From assembly GCA_023897205.1 (NCBI GenBank), contig JAHWDD010000004.1, positions 4,588,001 through 4,652,000 on the forward strand: a stretch of DNA of 64,000 bases. The letters run 5' to 3'. The notes beneath the pieces were generated by a model. It did not search any database. It worked only from the letters and a program-made list of their open reading frames with translations, and was not told where the DNA came from. A program made the translations under genes and the position numbers. The DNA comes from Exophiala sp. HKRS030 (Eukaryota; Ascomycota; Eurotiomycetes; Chaetothyriales; Herpotrichiellaceae). Numbering within the stretch: the stretch's first letter is position 1; the number at the start of each line of letters is the position of its first letter. This document shows, piece by piece, positions 9,769 through 22,642 of the stretch.

Positions 9769-12700
9769 ATGGCGCCCGGCTCACTGAGCCCCGTGTATCT
9801 CCCAGACTTGGGCAGATGTCTCGCCGGCGACCTGCTGCTTCCGTGGGTACCCTCTTTAAGGATGAAGAACGACTATTGACTTGTTTAGATCTTGGGATGA
9901 CCTTCTTGACGGCCTACTTTCCCACGACGATATACGATCAAGTCTTGCAGTAGAGATACTTTCCGGCGATCGCCCCAAGAAGATTTTGTCCCAGCCATAC
10001 CCATCCTTTCCAAAGCCCTCTTCCACTTCCAAGACTGCCTTCGATACCTCTAGCGCGGGGATCAAGCCATCCTCGGACTCTCTTTACGATGTTGAGGAAA
10101 TCAAAGCTGATGCCTTGTGGCTCAGCAAGCAAGTGGACATTGATGAATTGGAAGCGTTTCGTCTCGCGATCCTGGAATGGCAGTATAGAGCCGAGTCTCG
10201 CCTGCAAGAAGGCTACTCTGAGGCCGAACTTGCTAGTCTCAGAAATGCTCTGGGAGGCGCCTTTGTGGACAAACACTTTCAAGGCCTTCGATCGCAGAGC
10301 GAGGATGTCTTCAACAGCCAAGATTCTCGCCGATCGAGGCTGGCGCGCAGGTTTCTGCAAGAGAAGGTTACCATACTACGCCTGCGCAGAGAGCTTTTAG
10401 ATACCAGTCTCATGCCCGAGGCTGCAGATCCGTCTGCTTCTCAGCTGCGGAGTCTTGCCGCCGACTTACCTTCAGCACCGCAAGAATCTATCGGTGACGA
10501 AGTTGAGTCTGCTATTGCCGCTATCCGCGACCGATTGAAAGACCTGGAGAGTGGAAGACCTTGGGGCCTTGATGAATCAAGCGTGCTGGTGCTGCGTGAT
10601 CGTTCTGACACTTCATCTTTGGAGACTATCGAGGTTGTACTGGAGATCCTGCTGCTGCGTGTACGACAGTCAAACACAACTGTGCCTTCAGTTGCCCTCA
10701 TTCACTGGCTAGAACTGATGTCCTCGGTCGGATTCTTTTCAACGTTCACGTCACAAGTCAGCATGCAGCTGGCTGCGATACGAAGAATCCAATCACTTGG
10801 CTCGTTTGTGTCAGCTGCTCTTCTCAATCTTGCAGCGACAATAGCAAGCTTGAATGAAACAGCGACCTCACCTCAGTCAAGACACCAAAGCAGGGTCAGT
10901 GGATATTTCCACGAAATTGAGTCCATCCATGAGTACAATGAGATATTGGTCAACTATGCAACCCTTGGGAATGTCCAGGCTGGTCCAGCAATCCTGGCCT
11001 GGGCGATCATCGTCCACGAACTATGGACTTTGGGTAACACGATAAAAGAGGCTCGAGAAAGCCATCATGCCCAGAAAGCCATCGAAGGGGTGTCTACGCT
11101 CGATACCGCGACAGGTCGACGGAGTTCTGGGAGCAGTGTTTCCATACAGCAAAGCATTTTCGAAGACCTTCTGGACCGCATTTCCATGGGTACCTCCCAA
11201 GAAGACCCTTCTAGTCCACTGCTTGACGCGGCCATCGACCAATGTCACGTCTTTGACTATGTCACGCACCTTAGCGGCTCGAAAGATGCCCCTTTAAGCA
11301 TTCTCTCTGCGTATAAATTGCAGATCCTACAAGAGTTGATCACCGTTTCTCAGTCATTTCTTGGTTACACACCAGAATTGGTATCAGCACAATTAGGTCT
11401 CTTGTCTAACACTTCAAGCGAATATTCAAAGAAACGACCATACGACCCAGCAGTTGATTTTGTTGAGGATAAGTTTCTGCTGGCGGGATTTTATGATATC
11501 TCGGCAGCTCGCTTTCCATACGAATGCTTGCCTTTCCTGCAGTTCTCACGAGCTCTAGCCAAAGCAGACATCTTTAGCGATCATGGTTTGCATTATGTGG
11601 AGTTCCGCCTACGCAACCTTACGACATTTACCCAGGCAGCTGTCAAGGGTGTGCAATACAAAATAATACGAGAGGACGAGAGCGACAGCTTTGTCGCGCT
11701 GGAGAAGCCTGTCAATATGCTCGACCTGACGCAGAATAGAATGCTCACATATTCTAGCCGCGACACAACTTCGCTATCTATTCTCCCTGCGGACACTGTT
11801 GGACAAGTCATCTCTGATCCTGACGCTCCGGTCAAGATCATCAAATGGGACTTGAACTATTCTTGTCTATCTTATATTGGACAACTGCTAGAGTTGCGGT
11901 ACCTGAAATCACTCCAATCCTGTCTTTCTCCACTCGATGACCAACAAGCAGTGGTGTCAGAAAGTATAGGTCTCATTGCAGACCTTTTGTCCAGTACCCT
12001 TCGGAATGCCGCTGAAGGGGAGGCTTCTGAAGATGTGCGGCAACATTGTATCGCCATCCTTGAAGAATCGAGCACTCATTTACAATCCGCTGGAGGTATT
12101 GAATCCCTTGTCTTCGAGATCCTGGAGCAAGAGCTTCAAGCCTTCCGTCAGCGTTCAGTTGCGACCTTCAACTGTGACATCTTACTGTCTTGTTTAGACT
12201 TCATTATTGTACTGAGCAAGATCCAGCCTCACATCGTGTGGTCTGGAATCAATCGGACGAGCCTTCTTGGCCGTCATTCCTCCTCAACATACATCCTGGG
12301 GATCGTCTCTGCGGTGGAAGTACCTACACGAGCATTTTCGTTTCTAGCAAAGTGCGCAGAGTTGTATCAATCTTTGGTGCAGCTCACCTTGCGAAGTCAT
12401 CAATACGATTCCAGCATGAGCGGTGCAGCTACTTCAATCAGAAGACGCTCGATGTTACCCACAACACTGCGCACGCAAACGTCGATTTTGTCAACGTCAA
12501 CCGAGATTATGTTCAATGCCTTCCAAGAGATGTCGGAATGGTTTTTCCAATCCGCGGAGCAACGGAACTCTATTAGCAGTCTTATTCTGAACACATTCTC
12601 TGATATCATCCGCTACGCCTTTGATGTCGGGCAGGGGCTTAATTCGAACACAGCAGTCACGAATCCCTTCATTGAACCAGCCAAATTCATCATTTCATCC

Positions 12701-15286
12701 TTTCGAGATCCGAGCTTCGGCAATGCCGCAATTTCACCAGTTGTTCGTTGTTTGGTCAGCGGACGCCATCATCAAGCACCTTCTGCCTCCCATGTGGACG
12801 TTTCAGATCCGCATCTCGAGTCTGCCTTATCTTTGGCAACGCTTCTTATCCGCTTTGGAGATCTAGAGGACGCCCAGTTGACATCTGCTGAATTACATAT
12901 TTTCAACTCCGTCCCTTCCTTGCTACGACTTCTGCTGACGAGAAAATTGTCACGGAAACACTGTCTGCGCCTGATGCGCGCTATCTTGACATCGATCGAA
13001 CGACAGAAACCAACTTCCTTGCTCGGGCATTTGGGCTCTGCATCCTGTATCGATCTGCTACATGTCATTAGGCATATTGATCAGGAGTCTCAATCTTCCG
13101 AGGAACGCTCCGAGCTTTGGAAACTTCTCACTTTGCTCGTTAATGACTCTCAACAATGGCTAGCAACGGTCATCGTAACTGGTACTGCACCGGATGGCCC
13201 AAAGCGGACAAAACAAGAAGAGATACGAACAAGACAATTCCGCGGGAGGACATTCTTGAGTATTGCCCTGGAGGAACTCACAAACGTTCGTAACCTGTCT
13301 CAGGTGGTTGCCATCCCCATGCTGGACTTCGTCCTAGAAGCTCAGCAGAACTGGTCTTGGGTCACGGAAGATGTGGAGTCTTCTTCAGGACTCGTGTCGA
13401 AGCTAAGCTCATTCGTTGCCCAAAGTGCGTGGGGCCAGTCCGATGAAACAGAGCTCGCGAGATGGACTTTAATAGCCGCTCGAGTTACAGATATCTCGAA
13501 TCACCACTTACATCATGCAAGAGCGGCAAGAAATGTCAACGACGTGAAAGCTTTTATCCCTCTGCTTGAGTGGCTCACGTCGAATGCAGTCGAAGTCTCG
13601 CTCTACAAGTCTTCCCTCCATGCGAACCTGAAGAAGAATTTCTCGTCGAAATATACCGGCTTGTCGACTCTGGATATCAAGAGGAAGGGCCTTACTGAGC
13701 AAGAGTATGGACCCAATTTCTACTATGACATTGATTATGCGGACAAATTGCTCGCAATTGATCCACACTGGCGAGGGAAAAAGGTTCAATCCTCCGACCA
13801 GTCATTTACTGCGGAATTCCGTAAGGCAAACACAAACCTGTCTGTCGTTGACTCTGAGTTGAAACTACTAGCAAGTCTGCAGCGTCTTTGCGTGGATCAC
13901 TGCAGGTCCTTTGCCCGAGAAAGAGAGTGTCAGAAAGTCATGGCTCGTCTGGTTCAGGTTTGTCTGCAGTCGAATGCAAGAGTGTACCCCTCGGAGAGCA
14001 TTTTCGACTCACTCTTCCAGACACGACTTGACCTGTCAGTGGCACTTTTGGGCGAGCTTCTGTCGGCTGGGGCAAAAGGTGAAGAATTTTACGAACTACT
14101 GGAGCCTGCTTGGGATGCTGTGAGGTTTCGGAACGGATCATACGAGCAAGCAATCATCAACAACGACTTGCTGTATTGGCGTTCTACGCTCTACACCCTC
14201 TTTATGGCCATGCAGTTCCACGTAAGGAGAAAGATCAAGGCGACGACGATTCCGGGGACAAGCAATGCGATTATCCCGATAGCATCGACTAACACGACAT
14301 TCCTCGAAGTTACGACTGACATCGTCGCTAAAGGATTTGAATCGGTTGTCGGAGCTCTTCAGGACCAGAAGCTCAACAAGAACAGAAACAGCAGTGATGA
14401 CAACAACATTGTTGGGCCACGCGACGTCACTCTGCTATTGATGCTTGCGCAAGCCATCCTGAGATTACCCAGCCTCCCTCAGTTTGCTGCTGAGATGTCA
14501 TCTAGGATTGTCAACTCTGGACTCTTGTCCTCATGTTTGCTGCTGTATTCGTGGTCGCATCTACTCACTAGGCCAGATCTCGACAACCAGCCACGCTATG
14601 CAGATTTCTGTGTTCAATTTCTTGCATCGCTCTCCTCTCTGCCATCCGTAGCAGAGCACCTAGCTGTTGAGGGGGTTCTAAGCCGGTTGATGACCTCGAA
14701 AACAACCGAGTCCTTACAACGAGTTCCCGGAGGTTTATCCCATGTTGATGCGAGACCTGGTGGAGCATTTCTCTACCGTGTATGGGCCCTGGGAATGTTA
14801 CCGTTGTGCTTGAATCTACTTCATGGTGTTGGTGGTGCCATAGCTGGAGAGATCTCAATTTTCCTCAACCAATTTCCCAACCAACTTGCCCGTGCTAGCA
14901 CCAGCTTTATGCTCGCTCCTCAGACCAGAGCTGAAGGTACAGATGCGCTGACCTTGACTGTGGCAAGTGAGGCGGCAACACTTGCTCTCATATCATACAT
15001 CTTGTCGTCGTATCGAGATGCTGGTGCTTCTGCAGCTGTCGATCCAACAACAGTACTACCTCTAAAAGGTTACGATGAGCACCGGAAGGCCATTGCAGAG
15101 GATATACGAGATGTGCTCGCCTTGAAGGCAGACGTTAGACGCAAAATGACGGTACCTGCCGACGAAAGAGAATCAAGCTGGCAAAACTCAAGTGGAGGAG
15201 ATAAATTGGATGAAAAAGTCGTGACTGAATTGAAAATGGCGCTGACAGCCCTGGGAAGAAATGACGATGATGATGACGATAAGTGA
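9769..15286 (+). CDS. NUP188: Scaffold nucleoporin Nup188
   Basis: The predicted first exon is 9769-9842, followed by a 46-nt intron (GTGGGT...TTTAG) and a long exon from 9889 to 15286, giving 1823 residues. The join yields LAGDLLLPSWDDLL, which matches the pattern of Nup188 N-termini (acidic/aromatic start, then LLSW). The block YDVEEIKADALWLSKQVDIDE is the conserved early Nup188 segment, and the rest is an all-alpha solenoid with no enzyme motifs. Length is close to Chaetomium Nup188 (about 1850). The protein is an inner-ring scaffold of the nuclear pore complex that binds Nic96. The C-terminus ends in an acidic DDDDDK tail. Nup192 is the alternative large solenoid, but the N-terminal match favours Nup188. 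This is a housekeeping gene. Confidence 0.8.
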
Positions 15287-15575
15287 GTGAAATGTAAACT
15301 GCCAGGGAACGCTGGATCTGCTGTAAGAACTGCAGGAGTGTTTCAACTATTATTGTAACCAAAAATAATTCCGACTCTCAGTTTCTTCATTGTCTCTTGG
15401 ATTTTCTCGATCTGATCTAGCTCTTGCGTGAGCTCAGCGATGGCCTTATGACCCGAAATGATTACTTTGATGGAAAGAAGTACGGAGTATGAATTGACTG
15501 ACTTCAAGGTCGCCTGAACGCTATGAGTGTATGTCTGTTGTTATGCAAGATCCGACGTTTCCTCTTCTAGCCCGT

Positions 15576-16734
15576 CTATACCACAAGCTCTGGGTCGACC
15601 TTCTTGAGAACCTCTACAATCTCTCCCCATAACTTTTGTCTTGTTCTGATGCCTTCGTCACCAGTCACCATGGGTCCGGGACTGAGAAGGTGAGTATGTT
15701 AGCATTCTGGATTTTGAGTCCCACATCGGCCCGCCACACGTGTGCGGTCCTTGTGAAGGTCGGGGAGAAACTTACTCGGCAATCACTTGGTTCTCAAGAA
15801 ACTTCCCGTGAGACTCTGGACCCTTGAGCGCGGCGTCGATGTACGCGACGGACCCTTCGACGACGTTCCGAGCCAACAGCCACTGCATGATCCGCAACAT
15901 CAGGGGCGCCTTTTCACCTCTCGCGGGCGAGACGAGATCAGACTTGCAGAACCCGGGCGTGACATAGTTGACCACCACCTGCTTGGTTTGTGAGGTGTTT
16001 GTCGAAGGCGACGCTGCCTCCGCCACACGAGCGACTTCGATGGCAATGTATATGTCCAACAACTTGCTCACGGCGTACCGCTCCGCCGGGTTTGCGGCCT
16101 GGCCCTTTTCGAAGCCTCGTTTGTCGTTGAGAGCCTGTAAAACGTTTTCCGCGAGGCGTTCCTGGAAACTGGTTTTGTAGTTGAGCATGAGGTGGATGTC
16201 GCTGGCCACGATGACCAAGTGAGGATTGCAGTCCCGGTTTTGGGCATTGGCACTGGCCCGCTCGAGCAGCGGGACAAGTTTGAGACTCAACAACGCCGTC
16301 GACAGATTATTGACTTGTAATGTCTTCTCCCAACCGTCGGGTGTCGTCGCCCATTTCCCCGTGGCCATGCCGGCGTTGAGGATGGCCACGTCCAGACGGC
16401 CACCTGCGCCGACGTGCTGCTCTAACCGACGTGCAAAGGACTTGACGCTCTCGAACGATTCCATGTCGAGCGGCCAAACCTCGACGGTGGCGTCGTCTTC
16501 TTTGCCGGCTGTTGTCCTTGTGGTGCTCGCCAAGATGTCTCGTTTGGCTTCTTCACCCTTGGACACCGTCCTCACCCCCATGATCACTTTGGACGCCCCG
16601 AGTTGGAGTGCATGGCGGCACGCTTCGCGACCCACACCGGTGTTGGATCCGGTGCAGAGGACGGTCTGCCCTGCGAAGGAGGCCCCGGGCGGGATTTTGA
16701 GCTTGTGGAAAGGTAGAGCTAGGGTGTGGAGCAT
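15576..16734 (-). CDS. Short-chain dehydrogenase/reductase, two exons
   Basis: Exon 1 is 16734-15776 and exon 2 is 15681-15576, joined across a 94-nt GTAAGT...CTCAG intron, giving 354 residues. Without the second exon the protein would stop prematurely after QVIAE. With it, the end reads VIADPGPMVTGDEGIRTRQ and continues to PELVV, as in family members. Motifs are TGSNTGVG at residues 28-35 (cofactor), NAG at 120-122, Ser at about 178 and the catalytic YAVSK at 220-224. It is an NAD(P)H-dependent oxidoreductase of the retinol-dehydrogenase/WW-oxidoreductase-like group; the substrate is unknown. A start at 16791 would add 19 residues, and I prefer 16734. The palindromic CACACGTGTG lies within the intron. 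Confidence 0.85.
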
Positions 16735-19567
16735 GGTTTTGTTGATTTTTTTCGCAGGAGAGGAAATGTACACGAAGCAATAACTTGCCAAAGGGGGGGA
16801 AAGACGGTAATTTGTATAGGGCAGCTCAATATCGTAGATTGAGCTGTAGAAGAGGTGAACAGGGAGGTATTTGTGACTTGGTAATTGTGTGAATTGCAGT
16901 GCGATTATGGGTATCGTTGGCGGTTGTATCGATCTGATCAGAGTGAAAGCCAGACTCGTGAGGTGGGGAGACTCTTTGTATATTTCTAATTCTCCATTCT
17001 ACCTGCGGCGAACACATTATATATCTACCCATCCTGCATCGTCTCATGCGTCATGCCTCCTAGCACGAGTTAACAAAGGTTGAAGTATTTGCCCGAATAA
17101 ACATAGATTTCCCCCTTGGGATAGCCTCGTCGGACGGGCATTGTTCCGGCCCGGACTAAACATCGTCACTTGATTGGTCCACACTAACGACCCTGTGGCC
17201 CAATCGGGCAATGCCCAGCGAGTCGGCACAACGTCGTACCCAATCACAATGGCCGAGGCTTCCGGACTTTGGGGGCGAGGCTGGCCAAGTCTTGCGGCTC
17301 GTTTGACTTGGGGTTGGCACTTCAGCAGCCCAGACTCACATGGGGAGGTGTTGCCTGGGCACTCCGTACTTTGTAAGCCATTGCTGGATGTATCTGATTG
17401 GTTTCCCCTCCAGCAGACGACCATGACTCGGGTGATGTGCTTGGTCGCGACGATCTTCAAACTACTCACCGAGTCACCGCTACGACAGAGATCGTCCGAG
17501 ACATTCCGAGCAGATCATCCGGCCAAGTGCATCTGTACCCCGACCGGACGATGTCTATTGATGAGGCTCAAACAAAGATAGATACGATGCAAATCTCTCG
17601 ACAGGCTCTCTCTCGTCACGGTGACTACTACCTACCACTCTCCCCCAGCGCTTGCTCTCGAACCGAGGCTGAGTGGTATCGAATGTAGCACCCAGTGTTC
17701 GAGGACGACGAGAACGGCATGAGAAAGGAGAAGAGAAGAAAAAATCACTGTTGTGACGGTGGTGTCTGGTCTGCTGTTGCGAGTTTGCGCCGAGCACCGT
17801 AGTACACCTCATGGTACTTTGGCAAGCCGAGTCCTGTTTTTGGCGCTACTATTTTCGAGCGTTCAAAGTTACCAGTCCATTGGAACTCGTCAAGAGACCG
17901 TTCGAGACCCTGGGGATCTAAGAAAGACCCTGAAACGTTCCGGACGCTCCAAAAGCCACGTGGTGGCTTCAACCTGTAGCGAGATAAGAGGAAGGTACAA
18001 GTTCAGAGGTTAACTCAGCCACGGGAGCAAAAGCGAGCATAGGGTACGACTTCTATATTAGTTCAGAGGTCTGTCGAAACTGTATGTGAAAGTCGCGCAA
18101 AGCACAGGCCTGCTGCTTCAGCTTCACCCTTTACTTTCCTGTCTTGGTATGAATAGGAGGTAACGAGGGGTTAGCGCGAGGCCCAAAGCAGATCACGTTG
18201 CTTTCTTCCCGTGAATTGAGGTGGAAACCTGCGACGGAGAATACTTGCGCATTTCCTCCGCTATGCTCTCGTGCTGCTTCGCTGGGTCTGCAAGAAGACC
18301 CAAGCGCCAGAGCGTGCCACGTGGCGGGATGGTCTCGAAAGGTCCCGGAGGTGAGGTCGAGGGCATGTTCCGAGGGTCGGAGGGAATTATTTTCCTACGC
18401 TTCGGCAGGATAAACGGGATGTTACCGCCTTTGGTCACACGTGGCTGAGCTCTGAAACTTTCCGAGGGGACCTTTCTGGAATACCTGAATGCGTCACATC
18501 GCCGGTACTTGTGCCAATCCGATGACTTCTGATCTGTAGAGGTGGCTCGAGCTTAGCTTCAAGCGTCCACAGCCCGGCCTTGTGCAAAACATCTCTATTG
18601 TCGTTTTGTGCCGCGATTTGGCTGATGCCTATCCTTGCTCAAGTCGTAGCAACCGGGGAGTTCGCAAGCCACACCGGGGTTCTGGATCATTTGAACGGCC
18701 TCTATAGACGCCGCCGACAGAACCCCAAGATGATATTACAACGACAACTCACCTAGAAGACATTCAAATCTTTCTTTCGACCTACCACTGTCTTGAAAAT
18801 CGCTAGCTGAGTCCATGACATGATGTATCGGCATGACGCACGACGCCATATGAACTGACGGCTTCAACATCGTCACCCACGAAAATTTTTCTCACCCGCA
18901 ATCATGCGGGCGAGACTAGAAGGCGGCCCATGGTGTTTGGTGAACGTGCATTTGTTCGCTTATCTGCAACTACGGCGCGCACTGTTCGTTTTGCGGTCTG
19001 ATAAACAGCCCCGGAGGCGCGGAACCCAATGATTTTTGTTCTTTCCAGATTCCACTCACCATGGCAAAATGCCATTCCCCGTCACCTTTATTTTCCTGCA
19101 TAACGAATTGCCGGACTTTGCCCAAATCGACACTTTCAAGCCCATCATTTGTCACCCTCTTTTATGCATGGCCAGAAAGTCGGGGCAGCTAGTTGTGCTC
19201 GGACTAAGTTCACCACGTGGTGAACACGGCTGAGCTATGACCATCTGGAGAGCAAACAAGCTCAACCTTTGAACTTCAAACTTCGCTAGGTCATCGTCAT
19301 ATACTCAGGGTTGAGATATGACAAAGCAAGTTGATGTGGCTCGGACACGGCTCGGAGGTATGTCGCTGTTTGAAAGAACGATGATGCTGTGAGGAATGAT
19401 GATATATCGTGAAGTTATAATTAAAACTTTTGAGCAGATAAATGTTGCTCGTGTGGCAAAACGATGCGTTCTCCAGAATTGCCCACCTGGCCTGTATGTT
19501 CGGCACAGAAGGCATCCGCTCGTAGGGATGGCGTTCCGATGCCAAGCATGGAGAATGACGGACAGGA
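16735..19567. other. 2.8-kb gene-free gap with clustered E-boxes
   Basis: This is the longest gap in the left half. Open frames (the longest about 140 codons) show no recognisable motifs. Four CACGTG E-box cores occur at 17957, 18318, 18438 and 19214, where fewer than one would be expected by chance in this length. One of them is in a long palindrome, described separately. The gap lies upstream of the SDR and downstream of the GT2 gene, so it may be an extended promoter or contain an unrecognised non-coding transcript. Confidence 0.5.
19208..19225. repeat. Perfect 18-bp palindrome with E-box core
   Basis: The sequence GTTCACCACGTGGTGAAC is its own reverse complement over all 18 bases, with CACGTG at the centre. 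It lies in the SDR-GT2 gap, 343 bp beyond the GT2 stop codon. Such a symmetric site fits a bHLH or other dimeric DNA-binding protein. Function is inferred only from symmetry. Confidence 0.6.
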
Positions 19568-22500
19568 CTAGAACAGTCCTAGAGCAAACGGAAGCAATGC
19601 ATGACATCCCACTTGGTTTGCCAACGGGACAATGGCTGAAAAATCTTTGATGGTCCATCCGTAAGGTGCGAAGCAACCTGAGCGAGAATTAGCGAATTGT
19701 AAAGACGTCAGAGAGCCAACCACTTGTGCCTGATTGCACTGAGCAGTCGCAATGGTGAAGCTTACCCAAGTAGATCATGCCTGCGGTAAGCACAATAATA
19801 ATTAGGTACATCCATTTGAAGTCTCGAACGATTCGATCTAGTCCGATTCGAAAGCCTCCGTTGTATTCTTTGGCCGTGCTATTGTCTTGTCAATATCGGA
19901 CTTCTCGAAGATAGGTCTTTGTTTGGGTTCAACTTACGTCGTCCATTCCATCTTAATACTGAAGAAGTGACACAAGAGGGCTTTCATCAGGTGAAAGGAA
20001 ACACCACCGAAGAAAAGCAGGAACATGGGCGTCCATTTGATAGTGTCCCATAGGGACCGGAAGAAAGTCGTCTTCCCCATTCGGTGTCGGAGCATTGCGT
20101 ACCCTATGGGTGACAGGACGTTGAACACAATCATCATCCCAACCCAAACTTTCCAGGAGGTCAAGTAGAATTGATCGATCTCATTGGCAAACCATCCAAC
20201 GATGAGGTAGTTTGCCAAAGACAGAGGCAAGGCTGAAGCGACAGCGTAGTATGTTCCAATGTATGCCAAGATTGTAATTTTGCTCTACAGGCGGAGTTTT
20301 AGTCAGGTTCTTGAGAGGGCTGGGTGGTGGTGAAAACTCACAGTGATTTTGATGTTGCTGAACAAGAAGCGCCAAAATAGACGAGTGATAGGACCTTTGT
20401 AAGGCCACTTGTAGAGAGGGTTGAAGACCAGTTCGTTACAACCGTATGCATACTTCTCCCATCGAGCCAGTTCGTCGTATACGGTAAGACTCACACCTTC
20501 CTTGAAGCCACCTTCATGATAGGTAGCAAGACGGACCACAAAGTTGTTCATCTGTAGACGCAAGCTGACGTCGAAATCTTCACTGACATGGCTGTCGCTC
20601 CAGAATTTGGTGCACTTGTCTTCTTCGTCGAACCATGCTATGGACTGTAAAGCGTCCCAGCGAATGAAGGTATTGTGGCCGACAAATGGTGCGCAATCTC
20701 CCATACCAACGGCAAAAGAAATCGAAGTGTAGATCAAGTTAGTGAAGTAGGTAATGCCGTTCTCGAAAGCATTGTGCACCACCTGCATAATTCCAGAGGC
20801 ATGTTGTATCAATGCCACTTCAGGACTCTCGTGCATTTCCAGGGCACCATAAAGCAGGCAATTTTCGGGCACTCGTGTATCGGAGTCAATGATGAGAATG
20901 ATAGATCCCACTCGGACGTCTCCAGCAGCCCAGGTGCGTCCATTGTCGTTTGCAACAACGTGGTCGCGTGCTTGTTGGTAGATTCGATTTCCTTCTTCAG
21001 GGTCCAACTGTTCTGGTGTGCATCCGCGCTCCTGACAGATTGTATCCACCATTGCAAGGTATTGGTCTTCAACGCGAAGAGAAAAGTCCAAGCAATAATT
21101 CATGTTACTAGCCTTTTTAAACTGACCTTTGCGTAGGAAATATGATGTGCTGGTTTCGGCTTCTTCATCGTTGGTCTTTTCAGCTTTCCTTCCCCAGGAT
21201 TTCTTCTTGCCCTTTTCTTTGTGGGGAGGTCGGGCACACCAGCCAATATTGTTGATTTCATAGTAAGCTTTGCGTGCATCTGCCAAATCTTGGCTGACAA
21301 GCTGCATCCCATCATCGTTTACAAAGATCGAGGCGCTCCCACCCTGAGCCTCGTAGTATTTTACAGCTTGCATGACTGATGTGATTGTTGGAATGATGAC
21401 TCCTTGAAGGCCTTCCTTGTACACTGGCATCTGAATGGTAATATGGGGCAGTTCAAGATCTGGGTATCGGCCCGGCTTCGGAGCGATAGCCGAGTAGTAC
21501 TTGCTGTTCTGCTTCAGCGAAGACAGAGGTCCAAAGATCTGCCAAAGAGAGCCGCATACCACAATCATGAAGAAGAGAGAGAAGAGAGCAAACATCGGCA
21601 CCAAACAGAGAAGTGCGAATCTGGTATAGTTGCGATCCAGCTGAACCTCGGTTACCATCTTGGCAATGCAAGCCATTTCCACAACCACGACCAAGATCAT
21701 CGCGATTGAGACCATGACAGCATGACGCAGGAGTAGCTTTCGTTTGGGTGCTTCCTGTCCCTCCTTTTCTGGATCGAAAAGCTGGTCGCCATGTACCTCT
21801 TTGTCTAGTGCGGCTTGAATGACGTTGATTTTCTCTTTCATGGTAGGATCTTCGAGAGCGGCTTCTGGTACGTAAGGGAGGACTTCGGTGTTAGGTCGTC
21901 GTTGGTCTTGTACTCTGTGGTTGGAGTGCTCTGTATGACTTCTTGAATCTGTGCGAGAGGTTTGAGGATAGCCGTCAAGCCCCTGATTACCATAGATATG
22001 CTCGATGAGCAAGTCTTCCACATACCATCCTCGCTTCAGCAATACTTGATGATGGTCAACGAGAATAAAAATCATGCTTTCTTTCTTGCAGAGAAACAGA
22101 CAAGTGTCAAGCCGTAGTCCAGAAGCGAAGTTGGCGATGTCAGCGACAGTCGACACAATATGCAAGTCGACCCCGGAGCTGCCGAGCTCCAAGTGGGTGT
22201 CTTCGAAAGAGATCTGGTCAAGGAGTTCTAGGACTGCGCCAGATCTCATACACAGCCCTGCTGAGGCGTTCAAGTGGCTAGCCGCTCGCACGCATGCGTT
22301 GTTTATGCTGGCAGGTTCGCAGTAGTATGTGCCGTCCTCCGCTCTCAGAATGACGCCGACGTGGTCAGAGGTTGAGACATCACTGAGCTCTTGATCGTGG
22401 GCCTCAAACCATTTTTGCTGATCACACTTTCTGAATAGGTATTTTGCAAGCTGCAACGGTTAGATAGGCAACGAAATGAATCCAAGTCAACTTACTATCT

Positions 22501-22642
22501 CTGTCTTTCTCCCAGATGCTCTGGGCGATATGCTAGATGAGCAACGAGATACTGCTCGACTCGGTGTACTGCTGTATGATGAGGAAGGGGACGAAGAAGG
22601 GTAATCGAACACATGAAGGTGTTCTTGAGAAGGGATCTCCAT
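19568..22642 (-). CDS. Membrane family-2 glycosyltransferase (polysaccharide-synthase type), five exons
   Basis: Predicted exons are 22642-22496, 22450-20342, 20284-19938, 19878-19766 and 19677-19568. All junctions keep frame, giving 941 residues. The N-terminus is Ser-rich and disordered. Two membrane segments (about 290-315 and 325-352) precede the GT2 catalytic domain with NDDG at 427-430, IDSDT (DxD) at 570-574, SEDFD at 672-676 and ELARWEKY at 709-716, equivalent to the acceptor ED and (Q/R)xxRW motifs. Several further membrane segments follow in exons 3-5, ending FALGLF. The layout is that of processive synthases (chitin, hyaluronan and cellulose type). It fits the conserved fungal GT2 reported in Zymoseptoria and Fusarium as needed for hyphal growth on solid surfaces, but that match is from memory of family features. 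The product polysaccharide is unknown. The start is chosen because the Ser-rich frame joins exactly to exon 2. Confidence 0.85.

Noticed and set aside
9881..15286. NUP188 starting at 9881
   Set aside because: That start would be a TTG within an intron; an upstream ATG at 9769 with a short exon gives the conserved N-terminus.
15772..16791. Single-exon SDR ending at 15772
   Set aside because: The stop falls exactly in a GTAAGT donor, and the missing C-terminus is found in frame after an intron at 15681-15576.
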